From SHZL01 sp963708905 (lineage in GTDB: Bacteria > Pseudomonadota > Gammaproteobacteria > Xanthomonadales > SZUA-36): a stretch of DNA of 64,000 bases. Of this stretch, positions 35,457 through 44,261 are shown in pieces; within the stretch, counting starts at the first letter, position 1, and each line of letters begins with the position of its first letter. The notes under the pieces were generated by a model. It was not told the origin of the DNA and did not search any database. It was given only the letters and a program-made list of their open reading frames with translations. The stretch is taken from positions 21,357 to 85,356 of the forward strand of contig CAVPUV010000069.1 in assembly GCA_963708905.1 (NCBI GenBank). The letters run 5' to 3'. A program made the position numbers and the translations under genes.

Positions 35457-36679
35457 TAGTGTCATGTCACGCCTCGAATGTCGGATATAACCGTTTAAGT
35501 TTGATCCGTGCATTTTCTGCTGTGAATTGCCAGTTTACCTTGGCGCGAATCTGGTCGCGGCGCGCTTGCCAAGCGGTAACCTCGCCAGCTAATTTCTCCA
35601 TGCTGTCGATGCGTCGATCCAGGCACTGGCTGATCAATACGTTGAGCTCGATTTCCGCGACGTTAAGCCAACTGCCGTGTTTCGGCGTGTAGACGAATTC
35701 AAAGCGATCCCATAGCGCCTTCGCCTGGTCAGGGGGAAACGCCTGGTATAGCGCGCCCGGGCTATGCGTGTTCAGATTGTCCATCACCAATGTAATCTTC
35801 TTTGCGTTCCGATAGCGTTGTGCAATGTCCTGAAGAAATTGCGCCCAATCCACTTTGGCCTTGTGTTCCGTCACCTTGGTCATCCGCGTTCCGGCCAGCG
35901 GCTCGCTTGCCATGAATACGTTGCACACGCCGCACCGTTCATATTCGTAGTCGTGCCGTTCCAGTTGTCCGGGGCAAGCCGCAATTGGCGTGCGCGTCTC
36001 GCGGATGAGTTGTCGTGGTGTTTCGTCCATGCACACAACTGGGATGTCCGCGTTGTAAGGTCGACGGTACACGTCGAGAACCCGTTCCATCGCAGCAACA
36101 AACTCCGCATTGGCTGCGGGAGGAATTATCCAGCCAAGCTTCCGCCACGGCTTGATTTCGTTTTTTTTAGCACGCGGCGAACCGTCTCGTAGGAAAGACT
36201 ATCGACGTACTCAAGTTCCACCGCGCGATCGGCCAGCAAGCGCAACGACCATCGAGCGAAGCCCGCCGGCGGATCGCTGCAACTCAAGGCGACCAGATGC
36301 GCCTCAAGCTCGCCATCGGCCTTGCGCGCATAGACGCGCTGACTTTGCTGCCGCCCCAGCGCCGCGTCCAATCCCTCCTCGACAAAGCGCTTCTTAACCC
36401 GATCAACCTTGCGCATGCTGATGCGCAAAATATTCGCCACGTCTTCTCCGCGAGCGCGATGATCGTTGAACTCACCCTCGTCGCAGTTCAACAGAATCAG
36501 CGCATTGATCACTTTCTGGGACTGGTGTGAGCCTTTATGCGTAATAGCCTCCAATTCCTCTCTTTCAACCGCCAGCAGCGTCACTTTGTAAAGTTTCATT
36601 GAAAAACCCTCGCCGTCTTGTCAAAGATGGCAAAAGTTTAGCATGATATATACGACATATCATTCGTGACACGACACTA
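35457..36679 (-). mobile_element. Complete IS630-family insertion sequence
   Basis: The ends are tagtgtcatgtcacg at 35457-35471 and cgtgacacgacacta at 36665-36679: inverted repeats with one mismatch in 15 bases, each with TA at the outer edge, which is the IS630/Tc1-mariner target duplication. Length is about 1.22 kb, normal for the family. It separates the ThiF-like gene from the BNR and MoaD genes. The termini resemble those of MITE copy A (tagtgtctgtcc). Confidence 0.9.
35467..36599 (-). CDS. IS630-family transposase in two frames, joined by a -1 shift at A8
   Basis: The first frame (36599 to 36126, 157 residues) holds the helix-turn-helix part (GEDVANILRISMRKVDRVKKRFVEEG). The second (continuing to 35467) holds the DDE core: VVCMDETPRQL, ITLVMDNLNTH and TPKHGSWLNVAEIELNVL. 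On the coding strand a run of eight A (36158-36165 on the given strand as T) sits after RVL. Slipping back one base there gives KKNEIKPWRKLGW, the normal family sequence. This could be programmed frameshifting, as in some IS630 elements, or a simple indel. Confidence 0.85.
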
Positions 36680-36727
36680 GCCTCAACAGGTTGACTCCGA
36701 TTTTAGTTGAAGTTTGTGCGCACGGCA

Positions 36728-37825
36728 TCAGTCGCCGACATATTTCGCAAACACCCCCCGCGCCACGCCGGCTTCCCCGGTACCCTTGACAATCGCCCGC
36801 CCGTCGGCGAACAGGGTCAGTTCATACACCTTGCCGTTGTCGTGAATCCCGGCCCGGATCATGAACTCGTTCGCCACCACCGGCCCGTGCTGCCGCAGCC
36901 GAGCGGCAATTTCGTCCAGGTGGGGCTTGCCCCGGTCTTGCTTGCGCCTGAGCTGCACCGCATCCTGCCCGCAAAGCGTCGTCGCGCTGGAGCCGGCTTT
37001 ACCGGCAAGAAACTCGAAATTCCGCTGCTTGCAGCACGGACAATCCCCATGTTCCCAGACACGGCCAACCTTCAATTGGGTAAACGTGTTGGCCCAAAGA
37101 TCAACGCTCAGCATGGTCGCACACAGGCGGCCAAAATTGCCGCTGAGAATCTTCAGCGCCTCGGCGACCTGGAAGTTGGCGATGATGCCAACGGCCGGCC
37201 CGAGCACGCCCACCGTATCGCAGGTCGCGCTCTGTCCCGGCGGCGGCGCCTGTTCAAAGATGCAGCGAAAACACGGCGTCGCCTGGTTGCCTGCCGGGGC
37301 GGTTTCCCACGGAGCGTTTCCATCCCGTGTGTGTGGCAGGATCGCATACGACATACCCACCGTGCCTACCGCGCCGCCGTAGATATATGGAATGCCGTGT
37401 TTCACCGCGCATTCATTGGCGAGGTAGCGCGTGTCGAAGTTGTCAAGTCCGTCAATAATAACGTCCACGCCGGCTGCGTAGCGCTCTATGTTGCGATAGT
37501 TGATGTCATCGACGATGGCCGTGACCTTCACTTGTGAATTGATCCGCGCGATCTTGCGTTTGGCTGCTTCCGCTTTGGGGATGGCGTCGGCGATATCCTG
37601 CTCGTCGAACAGCACCTGCCGCTGCAGATTGGAGAGTTCAATGAAATCGCGATCGGCGATGACCAGGTGCCCGACTCCGGCGCGGGCCAGCATGTTCGCG
37701 GCCACGGTGCCGAGCGCCCCGCAGCCCAGTATGAGCGCGGTGGAGCGCAGCAGTTTACGCTGCCCGTCCGCGCCGAAGCCGGGCAAAAGCATTTGGCGGT
37801 GGTAGCGGGTGAGGTCGAAAGGCAT
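36728..37825 (-). CDS. ThiF/MoeB/HesA-family E1-like adenylyltransferase
   Basis: 365 residues. It starts RYHRQMLLPGFGADGQRKLL and has the nucleotide site GCGALGTVAANMLARAG, the acidic DRDFIELSNLQRQVLF motif, the catalytic-cysteine region SATCDTVGVLGP and two zinc-binding CxxC pairs (CFRC and CPCC). It activates the C-terminal glycine of a MoaD/ThiS-like carrier with ATP. The C-terminal ELTLFADGRAIVKGT extension occurs in part of this family. Its likely carrier is the 98-residue protein at 34377, now separated by IS630. ATG 37825 is preferred over TTG 37846. Confidence 0.85.
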   Translation of the reverse strand: MPFDLTRYHRQMLLPGFGADGQRKLLRSTALILGCGALGTVAANMLARAGVGHLVIADRDFIELSNLQRQVLFDEQDIADAIPKAEAAKRKIARINSQVKVTAIVDDINYRNIERYAAGVDVIIDGLDNFDTRYLANECAVKHGIPYIYGGAVGTVGMSYAILPHTRDGNAPWETAPAGNQATPCFRCIFEQAPPPGQSATCDTVGVLGPAVGIIANFQVAEALKILSGNFGRLCATMLSVDLWANTFTQLKVGRVWEHGDCPCCKQRNFEFLAGKAGSSATTLCGQDAVQLRRKQDRGKPHLDEIAARLRQHGPVVANEFMIRAGIHDNGKVYELTLFADGRAIVKGTGEAGVARGVFAKYVGD

Positions 37826-37920
37826 CGTCGGTCCCGTTGCTGTCAACGCTACATTATTACCATGCCGCCATGGATAAACAAATTAACAGCGCACGGTGCC
37901 GGAAACCACGCAGAAATTGA

Positions 37921-38094
37921 CCTCGGTCAACCGCTGGTAGCGGCATTGACTACCAGCTCGACAAGGGTTGGTACATCGGCGCTGACCTGCGCTGGATCGA
38001 TGTTGATGCCGATGTCAGCGTCAATGGCGCCGAGGTCGGCAGCGTGAGTGTCGACCCCTTGGTCTATGGCGCCTATCTCGGCTGGAAATTCTGA
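37921..38094 (+). pseudogene. OmpW family C-terminal remnant
   Basis: An open frame without start encodes IDYQLDKGWYIGADLRWIDV and then VDPLVYGAYLGWKF with a terminal phenylalanine and stop, the last strands of an OmpW-type eight-stranded barrel. The upstream 60 bases (37861-37920) contain no recognisable N-terminus. Two bases after the stop, MITE copy C begins. Non-functional fragment. Confidence 0.65.
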
Positions 38095-38095
38095 C

Positions 38096-38251
38096 TAGTG
38101 CGCATCAGGAAATGGATGCACGCTAACGCGGCACATGGACGTGCCGCCATTTTCAATGATGTAAGTCATTGAAAATGAGAGCGAAGCAAAACCACGCTTT
38201 TGCTTCGCGATTCCATAACGGGCTGGGATGCCCGTTTATGGACAGACATTA
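38096..38251 (+). repeat. MITE-like repeat, copy C, five hairpins with six-base loops
   Basis: 156 bp, nearly identical to copy B and in the same orientation. It begins tagtg two bases after the OmpW stop and ends attaa-type (catta) inside the trkH stop codon: the tta at 38249-38251 is both the element's edge and the TAA of trkH. The five palindromes are kept. The H2 loop changed to atggac (atggaa in B) while its 7-bp stem is unchanged. Confidence 0.9.
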
Positions 38252-39703
38252 ACCACGCCAGAAAACGGGGCTGAATAACACGATCAGGCTCAGAAACTCA
38301 AGACGGCCGAGAACCATGCCGGTGCACAGGAGCAACTTGGCCCCATCCGGCAAGGATTGAAAATTACCCGCCGGGCCGATCACTGAACCAAGGCCTGGTC
38401 CGGTGCTGGTCATGGACTGAGCCGTGCCGGACAAGGCGGTTACGAAATCGACGCCCAGAGCGGTAATCAACATTGTCAAGACCGCCAGGGTCGAGAGAAA
38501 GACGAACGAAAACGCCACCGCCGATGAGAAGATTTCGTCTCCCACGGGCTGCCCGTTATAACGCCTGTTGATGACTGCGCTTGGATGAACCAGCATGATG
38601 ATCTGTTCGCGCAACATGATCAGGCTCAGCTGAAGTCTGAATACCTTCATCCCGCCGGCAGTAGAGCCGGAACAACCGCCAATCACAGTAAGAAAGAAAA
38701 ATACCGGCGCCGCCAGAGCACCCCAGAGCTGATAGTCCTCAGTGGCAAAACCGGTAGTCGTGAAGATCGAAGTTATATTGACTGCGGCACTGGTCAATGC
38801 ATCTTCAAAGCCGCGCCCGGCATGAACCATCAGGTAGACGGTCATCGCCGCAATGCTCAACGCCAGGATGGCCAAAAACCCGCGGATCTGCGTATCGCCG
38901 AAGACCGCGCCGTTCAGAGTGTTCCAATACCGCCCATAGACGAGGAAGGGCAGCGCGCCCAGAATCATGAAGACCACCGCAACCCAGTAAATGAGGGGAG
39001 AGTTGAAATGGCCAAGTGAGGCATCCGAGGTGGAGAAGCCTCCGGTCGCCAAAGTGGTCATGGCGTGATTCACTGCTTCGAACACGCTCATGCCGGCGAG
39101 AACATACGCGAGCGCGCACAACACGGTCAGTGTCAGATAGACATTCAACAGCAGTTTGCCGACGTGCCGTGCCCGTGGCAGGGCCTTTTCCGACCATTCG
39201 GATGACTCGCTGCGGAACAAACGCATGCCGCCAACCCGAAGAAACGGCATCACGGTGACCGCCATGGCAATCATACCGAATCCACCCAGCCACTGGAGCA
39301 TCGAGCGCCACAGCAAGAGATCGTCAGCCAGGCCATCAAGCCCCGATATCACGGTGGAGCCGGTTGTGGTGATTCCCGAAACAGTCTCAAACAGCGCGTC
39401 CACGATGGACAAGCGCAGATGGCTCAGGAACAAAGGGATTGCCGCGAACAGCGGAACCACGACCCAACTGAGTCCCGTAATAATGAAGACCTGCCGCGGA
39501 TGCAACCTGTCTGGTATGTCGCGACACAGGACGACAAGGGTCGCTCCGCACACCAATGTGACGATGGCGCTAATCACGAACGCGCTCCAGTCCGGCGCTT
39601 GACCCCCGGCCAGGAACAGGACGGGCACAGCCATCATTGCGGCGAGCGCCACCAGCATGAGGCCGACGATGAACAACGCAGGTCTGAAAAGAGCCGTCTT
39701 CAA
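38249..39703 (-). CDS. trkH: Trk/Ktr-type potassium uptake membrane subunit
   Basis: 484 residues with the four pore repeats of TrkH. Selectivity segments include TTGSTVISGLD, TLATGGFSTSDASLG, TTTGFATEDYQLWG and STGPGLGSVIGPAGNF. The C-terminus LVLFSPVFWRG is complete, with the stop codon provided by MITE copy C. It passes K+ through the inner membrane with a TrkA partner not in this window. It is divergent from the KdpDE-like genes, which probably regulate it or a linked K+ system. Confidence 0.9.
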   Translation of the reverse strand: MKTALFRPALFIVGLMLVALAAMMAVPVLFLAGGQAPDWSAFVISAIVTLVCGATLVVLCRDIPDRLHPRQVFIITGLSWVVVPLFAAIPLFLSHLRLSIVDALFETVSGITTTGSTVISGLDGLADDLLLWRSMLQWLGGFGMIAMAVTVMPFLRVGGMRLFRSESSEWSEKALPRARHVGKLLLNVYLTLTVLCALAYVLAGMSVFEAVNHAMTTLATGGFSTSDASLGHFNSPLIYWVAVVFMILGALPFLVYGRYWNTLNGAVFGDTQIRGFLAILALSIAAMTVYLMVHAGRGFEDALTSAAVNITSIFTTTGFATEDYQLWGALAAPVFFFLTVIGGCSGSTAGGMKVFRLQLSLIMLREQIIMLVHPSAVINRRYNGQPVGDEIFSSAVAFSFVFLSTLAVLTMLITALGVDFVTALSGTAQSMTSTGPGLGSVIGPAGNFQSLPDGAKLLLCTGMVLGRLEFLSLIVLFSPVFWRG

Positions 39704-39906
39704 ACCGCGAGTCCCGAGGCGGCAAAATACGGTACTGCGCGATCGCGGTACAATACGGCTACGATGAGCGGAGGAATCAAAGCACTACTGAACAACAGCA
39801 TCCACCGGCCAGGGATACGGGAAAGCGTGGTTGGGCGCATGGAAAACTGATGGTTTGCTGCGGGGTTTTGACTGCGGCCAGTATCGGTCAGGGCACCGCA
39901 TCTGAC

Positions 39907-39934
39907 ACATAAAATTTGCGTAAAATTTTTATGT
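39907..39934. promoter_or_regulatory. Inverted repeat in the trkH-kdpD intergenic region
   Basis: The arms acataaaa and ttttatgt (8 bp, perfect) surround a 12-base centre. It lies 56 bases before the kdpD-like start in the only regulatory region of this divergent pair. It is a candidate operator for the KdpE-like regulator. The rest of 39704-39989 shows no gene. Confidence 0.4.
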
Positions 39935-39989
39935 TTTTCTTATATTTCCAAAGCAACCGGATGTTTCCTCGCCGGGACGGTCATCTTCC

Positions 39990-41516
39990 ATGAAGATAGC
40001 TTTCCCGGAGTGGCTGGGCCGAGACCGTGCCGGTTCATCCGGTGTGTGGCAAACTCGCCCGTATAGCGGAGCGGCCGCCATGGTGCTGGTGACGGCCGGA
40101 TTGGCTGCCATGCTCGACCGGGTTCTGCCCCACGCCAATCTGTCACTGTTATTTCTGACCGGCATCCTGATCGTTTCCGCCCGCGCCGGGCTGAAGCCCG
40201 GACTGGTCGCCAGCGTACTCAGCTTCCTGGCCTATAATTACTTCTTCACGCGTCCCTTTTTCACCCTTAAAGTGGATGATAACGGTGATGTTGCCACCCT
40301 GGTATTTTTTCTGGTCGTGGCCGCCATCGCAGGTAACCTGGCAGCGCGCATGCACATGGAAATGCAACAACGCAAGGATTCCCTGCAACGTATCTCGAAC
40401 CTCTTCGAATTCGGGCGGCGTATGTCCTCGGCGGCCACCACTGAACAGGTGCTGTCCGCCCTGGTCGAGGATCTGGACAGACATCTGCAATGCCCGATTG
40501 TTGTCCTGCTGCCCGATGCCGCAGGGGCCTTCATCCCGCGCGCCTGGTCGCGTGAAAAAATCGTACTGGCCGAGGGTCACATCGCACAAGTTTGGTCGCG
40601 GAGTTCTGCAGACTGGGTGACGGTGGATCACAGAATGCTAATGCAACTGGTCACGAGTAGCGGCCGTGTCGGCCTGGTTGTGCTGGATCATGAACAGGTG
40701 GGCCAATCGCCACTGGATCTGGATCTTGCCAAAAGCCTGTGCGACCAGGCGGCAGTCGCGCTCGACCGCACGCTGTTGGCAGCCGACCTTGAGCGGGCTC
40801 GTGTGTCCACGGAAACTGAAAGACTCCGTTCCGCCCTGTTGTCTTCCCTGTCGCATGATTTACGTACTCCGCTCGCGTCCGTGATTGGCGCGACATCCAG
40901 CCTGATTGAATATGGCGGCACGCTTTCCGCGGAAAATCGACTGGAATTATTGCAAACGACCATGGAGGAAGCGAAACGGCTGGACCGCTATATCCAGAAT
41001 CTGCTCGACATGACGCGCCTTGGCCACGGAACACTCAAGCTGGAACGGAACTGGGTTGACCTGCACGACATTATTGCCAGCGCCATCGGCCGGCTGGGCA
41101 AAACGGAGGCTGCGGTTCAGCTACGTGTTGATGTTGCTGCGGACATACCCCTGCTGTGGGTCCACGGTGCACTGGTCGAACAGGCCCTGGTCAATTTACT
41201 GGACAATGCGACGCGCTTCTCGCCGCTGGGCGGTCAGATTGAAATCACCGCGAAAAGTATTGGAGATACCCTGCGCATCGAGGTGTGCGATCAAGGCATC
41301 GGTATTCCGGACGAAGAAAAGGAAACGGTATTTGATATGTTCTACACGGCAAATCAGGGCGATCGCAGCAAATTGAAAGGCACTGGCCTCGGACTGGCCA
41401 TTTGCCAGGGAATGATTGCAGCTCATGGCGGCACCGTATCGGCCCATGACGGCCACGACGGAACGGGCACCTGCATGCGAATTGAATTACCGATCGGACA
41501 AACGGAGCTGACGTAG
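39990..41516 (+). CDS. KdpD-like sensor histidine kinase lacking the N-terminal KdpD/Usp domains
   Basis: 508 residues: a four-helix DUF4118 membrane domain (VLVTAGLAAMLDRVLPHANLS to LVVAAIAGNLA, residues 30-118), a GAF-like region (about 135-260), then HisKA with the phospho-accepting His289 (SLSHDLRTPLAS) and an HATPase domain with DNATRFSPLGG and GTGLGLAICQGM. This is the C-terminal half of KdpD; the usual roughly 370-residue cytoplasmic N-terminus is absent. It is translated with the KdpE gene (stop and start adjacent). Probably senses K+ or osmotic state and controls the neighbouring trkH. Confidence 0.88.
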   Translation: MKIAFPEWLGRDRAGSSGVWQTRPYSGAAAMVLVTAGLAAMLDRVLPHANLSLLFLTGILIVSARAGLKPGLVASVLSFLAYNYFFTRPFFTLKVDDNGDVATLVFFLVVAAIAGNLAARMHMEMQQRKDSLQRISNLFEFGRRMSSAATTEQVLSALVEDLDRHLQCPIVVLLPDAAGAFIPRAWSREKIVLAEGHIAQVWSRSSADWVTVDHRMLMQLVTSSGRVGLVVLDHEQVGQSPLDLDLAKSLCDQAAVALDRTLLAADLERARVSTETERLRSALLSSLSHDLRTPLASVIGATSSLIEYGGTLSAENRLELLQTTMEEAKRLDRYIQNLLDMTRLGHGTLKLERNWVDLHDIIASAIGRLGKTEAAVQLRVDVAADIPLLWVHGALVEQALVNLLDNATRFSPLGGQIEITAKSIGDTLRIEVCDQGIGIPDEEKETVFDMFYTANQGDRSKLKGTGLGLAICQGMIAAHGGTVSAHDGHDGTGTCMRIELPIGQTELT

Positions 41517-42221
41517 ATGACCGGGAACATCCCTGCTGGCAGCATACTGGTCGTTGAGGATGAGGCGCAAATCAGGAAATTTTTGCGCATCAGTCTGGAG
41601 GCGCATCAGTACACCGTGTACGAGGCACGTCTGGGCGCCGAGGGTCTGCAGATGTGCGTGAACACGCCTCCGGACCTCGTGATTCTTGACCTCGGATTGC
41701 CCGACATGGACGGCACACAGTTCATTATTCGCATCCGGGAGTGGTCGAATTTACCCATTATCGTCCTGTCGGTCCGGGCCGCCGAAAGTCAGAAAGTGAC
41801 TGCGCTTAATTGCGGGGCAAATGACTACATGACGAAGCCGTTTGGGGTCAGCGAACTCATGGCACGCATTCACGTTTTATTGCGCAACAGGCATGCGCTT
41901 TCGACGCCGTCAACGGTGTTTGAATCGGATGGTCTGCGGGCGGACCTGCAAACCCGGGAGGTGACCCTGGACGGTAAACCTCTGAAGATGACCCGGAAGG
42001 AATATGAATTGCTGCACTTGCTTCTTTCCCATCCGGGTCAGGTGCTGACCCACGAACAGATCCTGGGCGAAATCTGGGGGCCTTCACACCAACGGGAAAC
42101 CCATTATCTGAGGGTGCTGGTGCGCCAATTACGCAACAAGCTGGGCGATGATCCGGCATCACCGCGTCACGTCATCACCGTACAGGGTGTGGGCTATCGG
42201 CTGGCTGTTTCGGTGGAATGA
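41517..42221 (+). CDS. kdpE: KdpE-like OmpR-family response regulator
   Basis: 234 residues. Receiver domain with acidic pair (VVEDEAQ), phosphorylation site Asp58 (VILDLGLPDMDG) and Lys107 (MTKPFG). The winged-helix output domain contains LKMTRKEYELLHLLLSHPGQVLTHEQIL and LRVLVRQLRNKLG. The ATG directly follows the kinase stop codon, so the two are one operon. Likely target is the trkH/kdpD intergenic region. Confidence 0.9.
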   Translation: MTGNIPAGSILVVEDEAQIRKFLRISLEAHQYTVYEARLGAEGLQMCVNTPPDLVILDLGLPDMDGTQFIIRIREWSNLPIIVLSVRAAESQKVTALNCGANDYMTKPFGVSELMARIHVLLRNRHALSTPSTVFESDGLRADLQTREVTLDGKPLKMTRKEYELLHLLLSHPGQVLTHEQILGEIWGPSHQRETHYLRVLVRQLRNKLGDDPASPRHVITVQGVGYRLAVSVE

Positions 42222-42300
42222 GCAATTCCGCACAGTTCATGAGCGCAAATTTTCCGGCTCGAGTAGATTTGTAGTTTTCAACAGAGGCAAAAATCAATCC

Positions 42301-43749
42301 ATGCAACGCAAACCTGTTTTTCTGCTGCTGACATCGCTGCTGGTCTGCTGCGGCGTCCATGCCGGCGAAGAACCCTCCTTCGATTACTTCCAGTCCAACC
42401 GCGCCATGATCCGCAACGGCGTGCAGGCCGTGCTGATGTGCAATGGCCTGTTCACCTCGCAGCGCAGCCTGCAGCAGGTGTTTGCGCAGGAACTGGCCTA
42501 CATGGTGAAGTTTGATGGCGCCGTCGGCACCGCCGCTGGCGGCGCATATCAGATCGATCAGGCGCTCCAGGCCGTGACCGTGGGGGGCGGTGAATTTGGC
42601 AGCGAGATTCGCGCGGTATTCCGACCGGGCCTGGGCTGCATCGTGATGGCGCCGGACCAGCGCCTGCGGGACATCGATTCCCTGCCGCAGCTCGAGTTGC
42701 CTGGCCTGCCCGGCGACCCGGCCGCGATTCCGTGGCCGCTGGGCGATCTGCTCGCGACCAAACCGCTGCCGGATTCCATCGATGCAGACGCCCTGCAGGC
42801 GGCGTCGGACTGGGCGTTCGAGCGCGAATCGGCCGAACAGGTCACCCTCAGCCTGGTGGTGGTGCACGAAGGTGATATCGTGCACGAGCGCTATACACCA
42901 GGCATTGAGCGGACCACCCGGACCCGCACCTGGTCGACCGCCAAAAGTATCGCCGTCACACTGATCGGCATGCTGGTCGATGCGGGCAAAATGTCGCTGG
43001 ATGCGCCGCTGGCGATCGAATGGCTGCCGGCCGTCGCCGCGCCGCAGCACGATCCGCGTGCTGCCATCACGCTGCGGCAGGTGCTGAATATGTCCAGCGG
43101 CCTGTATCCGGTCGACGACTTCGACCAGGAATATGCCACCGGCTCGGGTCTTGCCTATTGGGCCGGCGCCAGCTCGGTGGACGGCGCGCGGGCACGCGGA
43201 TTGATCCGCCAGCCGGGGACATTCTGGGACTACGAAAATTACGATACACTGCTGGCCGTTTACGCGATGAAACAGGCTCTGGGCAATGAAACGGCGTATC
43301 GCGAGTTTCCCCGGCGCGCTTTGTTCGACCGCCTCGGCATGCGTAACACCCTGGTCGGCACCGACCGTTTTGGCGATTTTATTTTCAGCAGCCAGGTCTA
43401 TGCCAATGCCCGCGACCTGGCCCGTTTCGGCCTGCTCTACCTGCAGAACGGCATGTGGCAGGGTGAGCGGCTGATTTCGGAAGAATGGATCCGTTTTGTG
43501 CGCACGCCGGCGCCGGCCACGGCCGGCAGCGGCAGGTTTTACGGCGGTCAGTGGTGGCTGGTTCCGGACGATCGTGACGACGTGCCGCGCGACGCCTACA
43601 CCACCGCCGGAAACCGCGGCCAGTACGTCATCGTAGTGCCTTCACACGCGTTGGTCATCGTGCGCCGGGGTCTGGACTTCGGCAGCCAGGGCTTCGATCC
43701 CTGGGATCTCACGCGCGAGGTATTGCAGGCGTTCCGCCCCGTGCCCTAA
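42301..43749 (+). CDS. Beta-lactamase-family serine hydrolase, secreted
   Basis: 482 residues with a signal peptide (VFLLLTSLLVCCGVHA). The N-terminal 150 residues are a separate region (MIRNGVQAVLMCNGLF). The serine hydrolase domain has STAK at 212-215 (WSTAKSIAVTLIG) and a YEN tyrosine motif (FWDYENYDTL), as in class-C beta-lactamase-like esterases and peptidases (PF00144). GGQWWLVPD follows towards the C-terminus. It is more likely an esterase or D-amino-acid peptidase than a resistance enzyme. Single gene after kdpE. Confidence 0.8.
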   Translation: MQRKPVFLLLTSLLVCCGVHAGEEPSFDYFQSNRAMIRNGVQAVLMCNGLFTSQRSLQQVFAQELAYMVKFDGAVGTAAGGAYQIDQALQAVTVGGGEFGSEIRAVFRPGLGCIVMAPDQRLRDIDSLPQLELPGLPGDPAAIPWPLGDLLATKPLPDSIDADALQAASDWAFERESAEQVTLSLVVVHEGDIVHERYTPGIERTTRTRTWSTAKSIAVTLIGMLVDAGKMSLDAPLAIEWLPAVAAPQHDPRAAITLRQVLNMSSGLYPVDDFDQEYATGSGLAYWAGASSVDGARARGLIRQPGTFWDYENYDTLLAVYAMKQALGNETAYREFPRRALFDRLGMRNTLVGTDRFGDFIFSSQVYANARDLARFGLLYLQNGMWQGERLISEEWIRFVRTPAPATAGSGRFYGGQWWLVPDDRDDVPRDAYTTAGNRGQYVIVVPSHALVIVRRGLDFGSQGFDPWDLTREVLQAFRPVP

Positions 43750-43852
43750 AAAATTCCGTTATTAATCGATTTATGGAATGATGGGCATGGCACGCGGGTC
43801 TGTCGCCGCACATTCATTTTGTCGTAAACACCAACACACAGGAGTCATTGCA

Positions 43853-44254
43853 ATGAAAAACGTTTTGAATAATGTGAGCCCGTGGACCGACCTGATCGGC
43901 AGAATTCTGATCGCACTGATTTTTATCACCTCCGGCTTCGGCAAGATCGGCGGCTACGAGGCAACGCAGGGCTATATGACCTCCATGGGCGTGCCGGGCG
44001 CGTTATTGCCACTGGTCATCGTTACCGAACTCGGCGGCGGACTGCTGATCGTGCTGGGTCTGTTCACGCGCCAGACGGCGATCGCACTGGCCGGCTTCAC
44101 CATCCTCTCGGGGATCCTGTTCCACGGCAACAGCGCGGACATGATGCAGCAAATCATGTTGATGAAGAACCTGGCCATAGCCGGAGGCTTCCTGTTCCTC
44201 GTCGCCAACGGCGCAGGAAAAATCAGCCTGGACCGGCGTTTTGGCCGTTCCTGA
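43853..44254 (+). CDS. DoxX-family membrane protein
   Basis: 133 residues with four helices. The start (LIGRILIALIFITSGFGKIGGYEATQGYM) and TELGGGLLIVLGLFTR are typical of the DoxX/YphA group. The role in most bacteria is unclear; some members act in redox or detoxification complexes. The ATG at 43853 is preceded by cagg. The pirin gene begins 7 bases after the stop, so the two are likely co-transcribed, a common DoxX-pirin pairing. Confidence 0.85.
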   Translation: MKNVLNNVSPWTDLIGRILIALIFITSGFGKIGGYEATQGYMTSMGVPGALLPLVIVTELGGGLLIVLGLFTRQTAIALAGFTILSGILFHGNSADMMQQIMLMKNLAIAGGFLFLVANGAGKISLDRRFGRS

Positions 44255-44261
44255 ACAGCGC

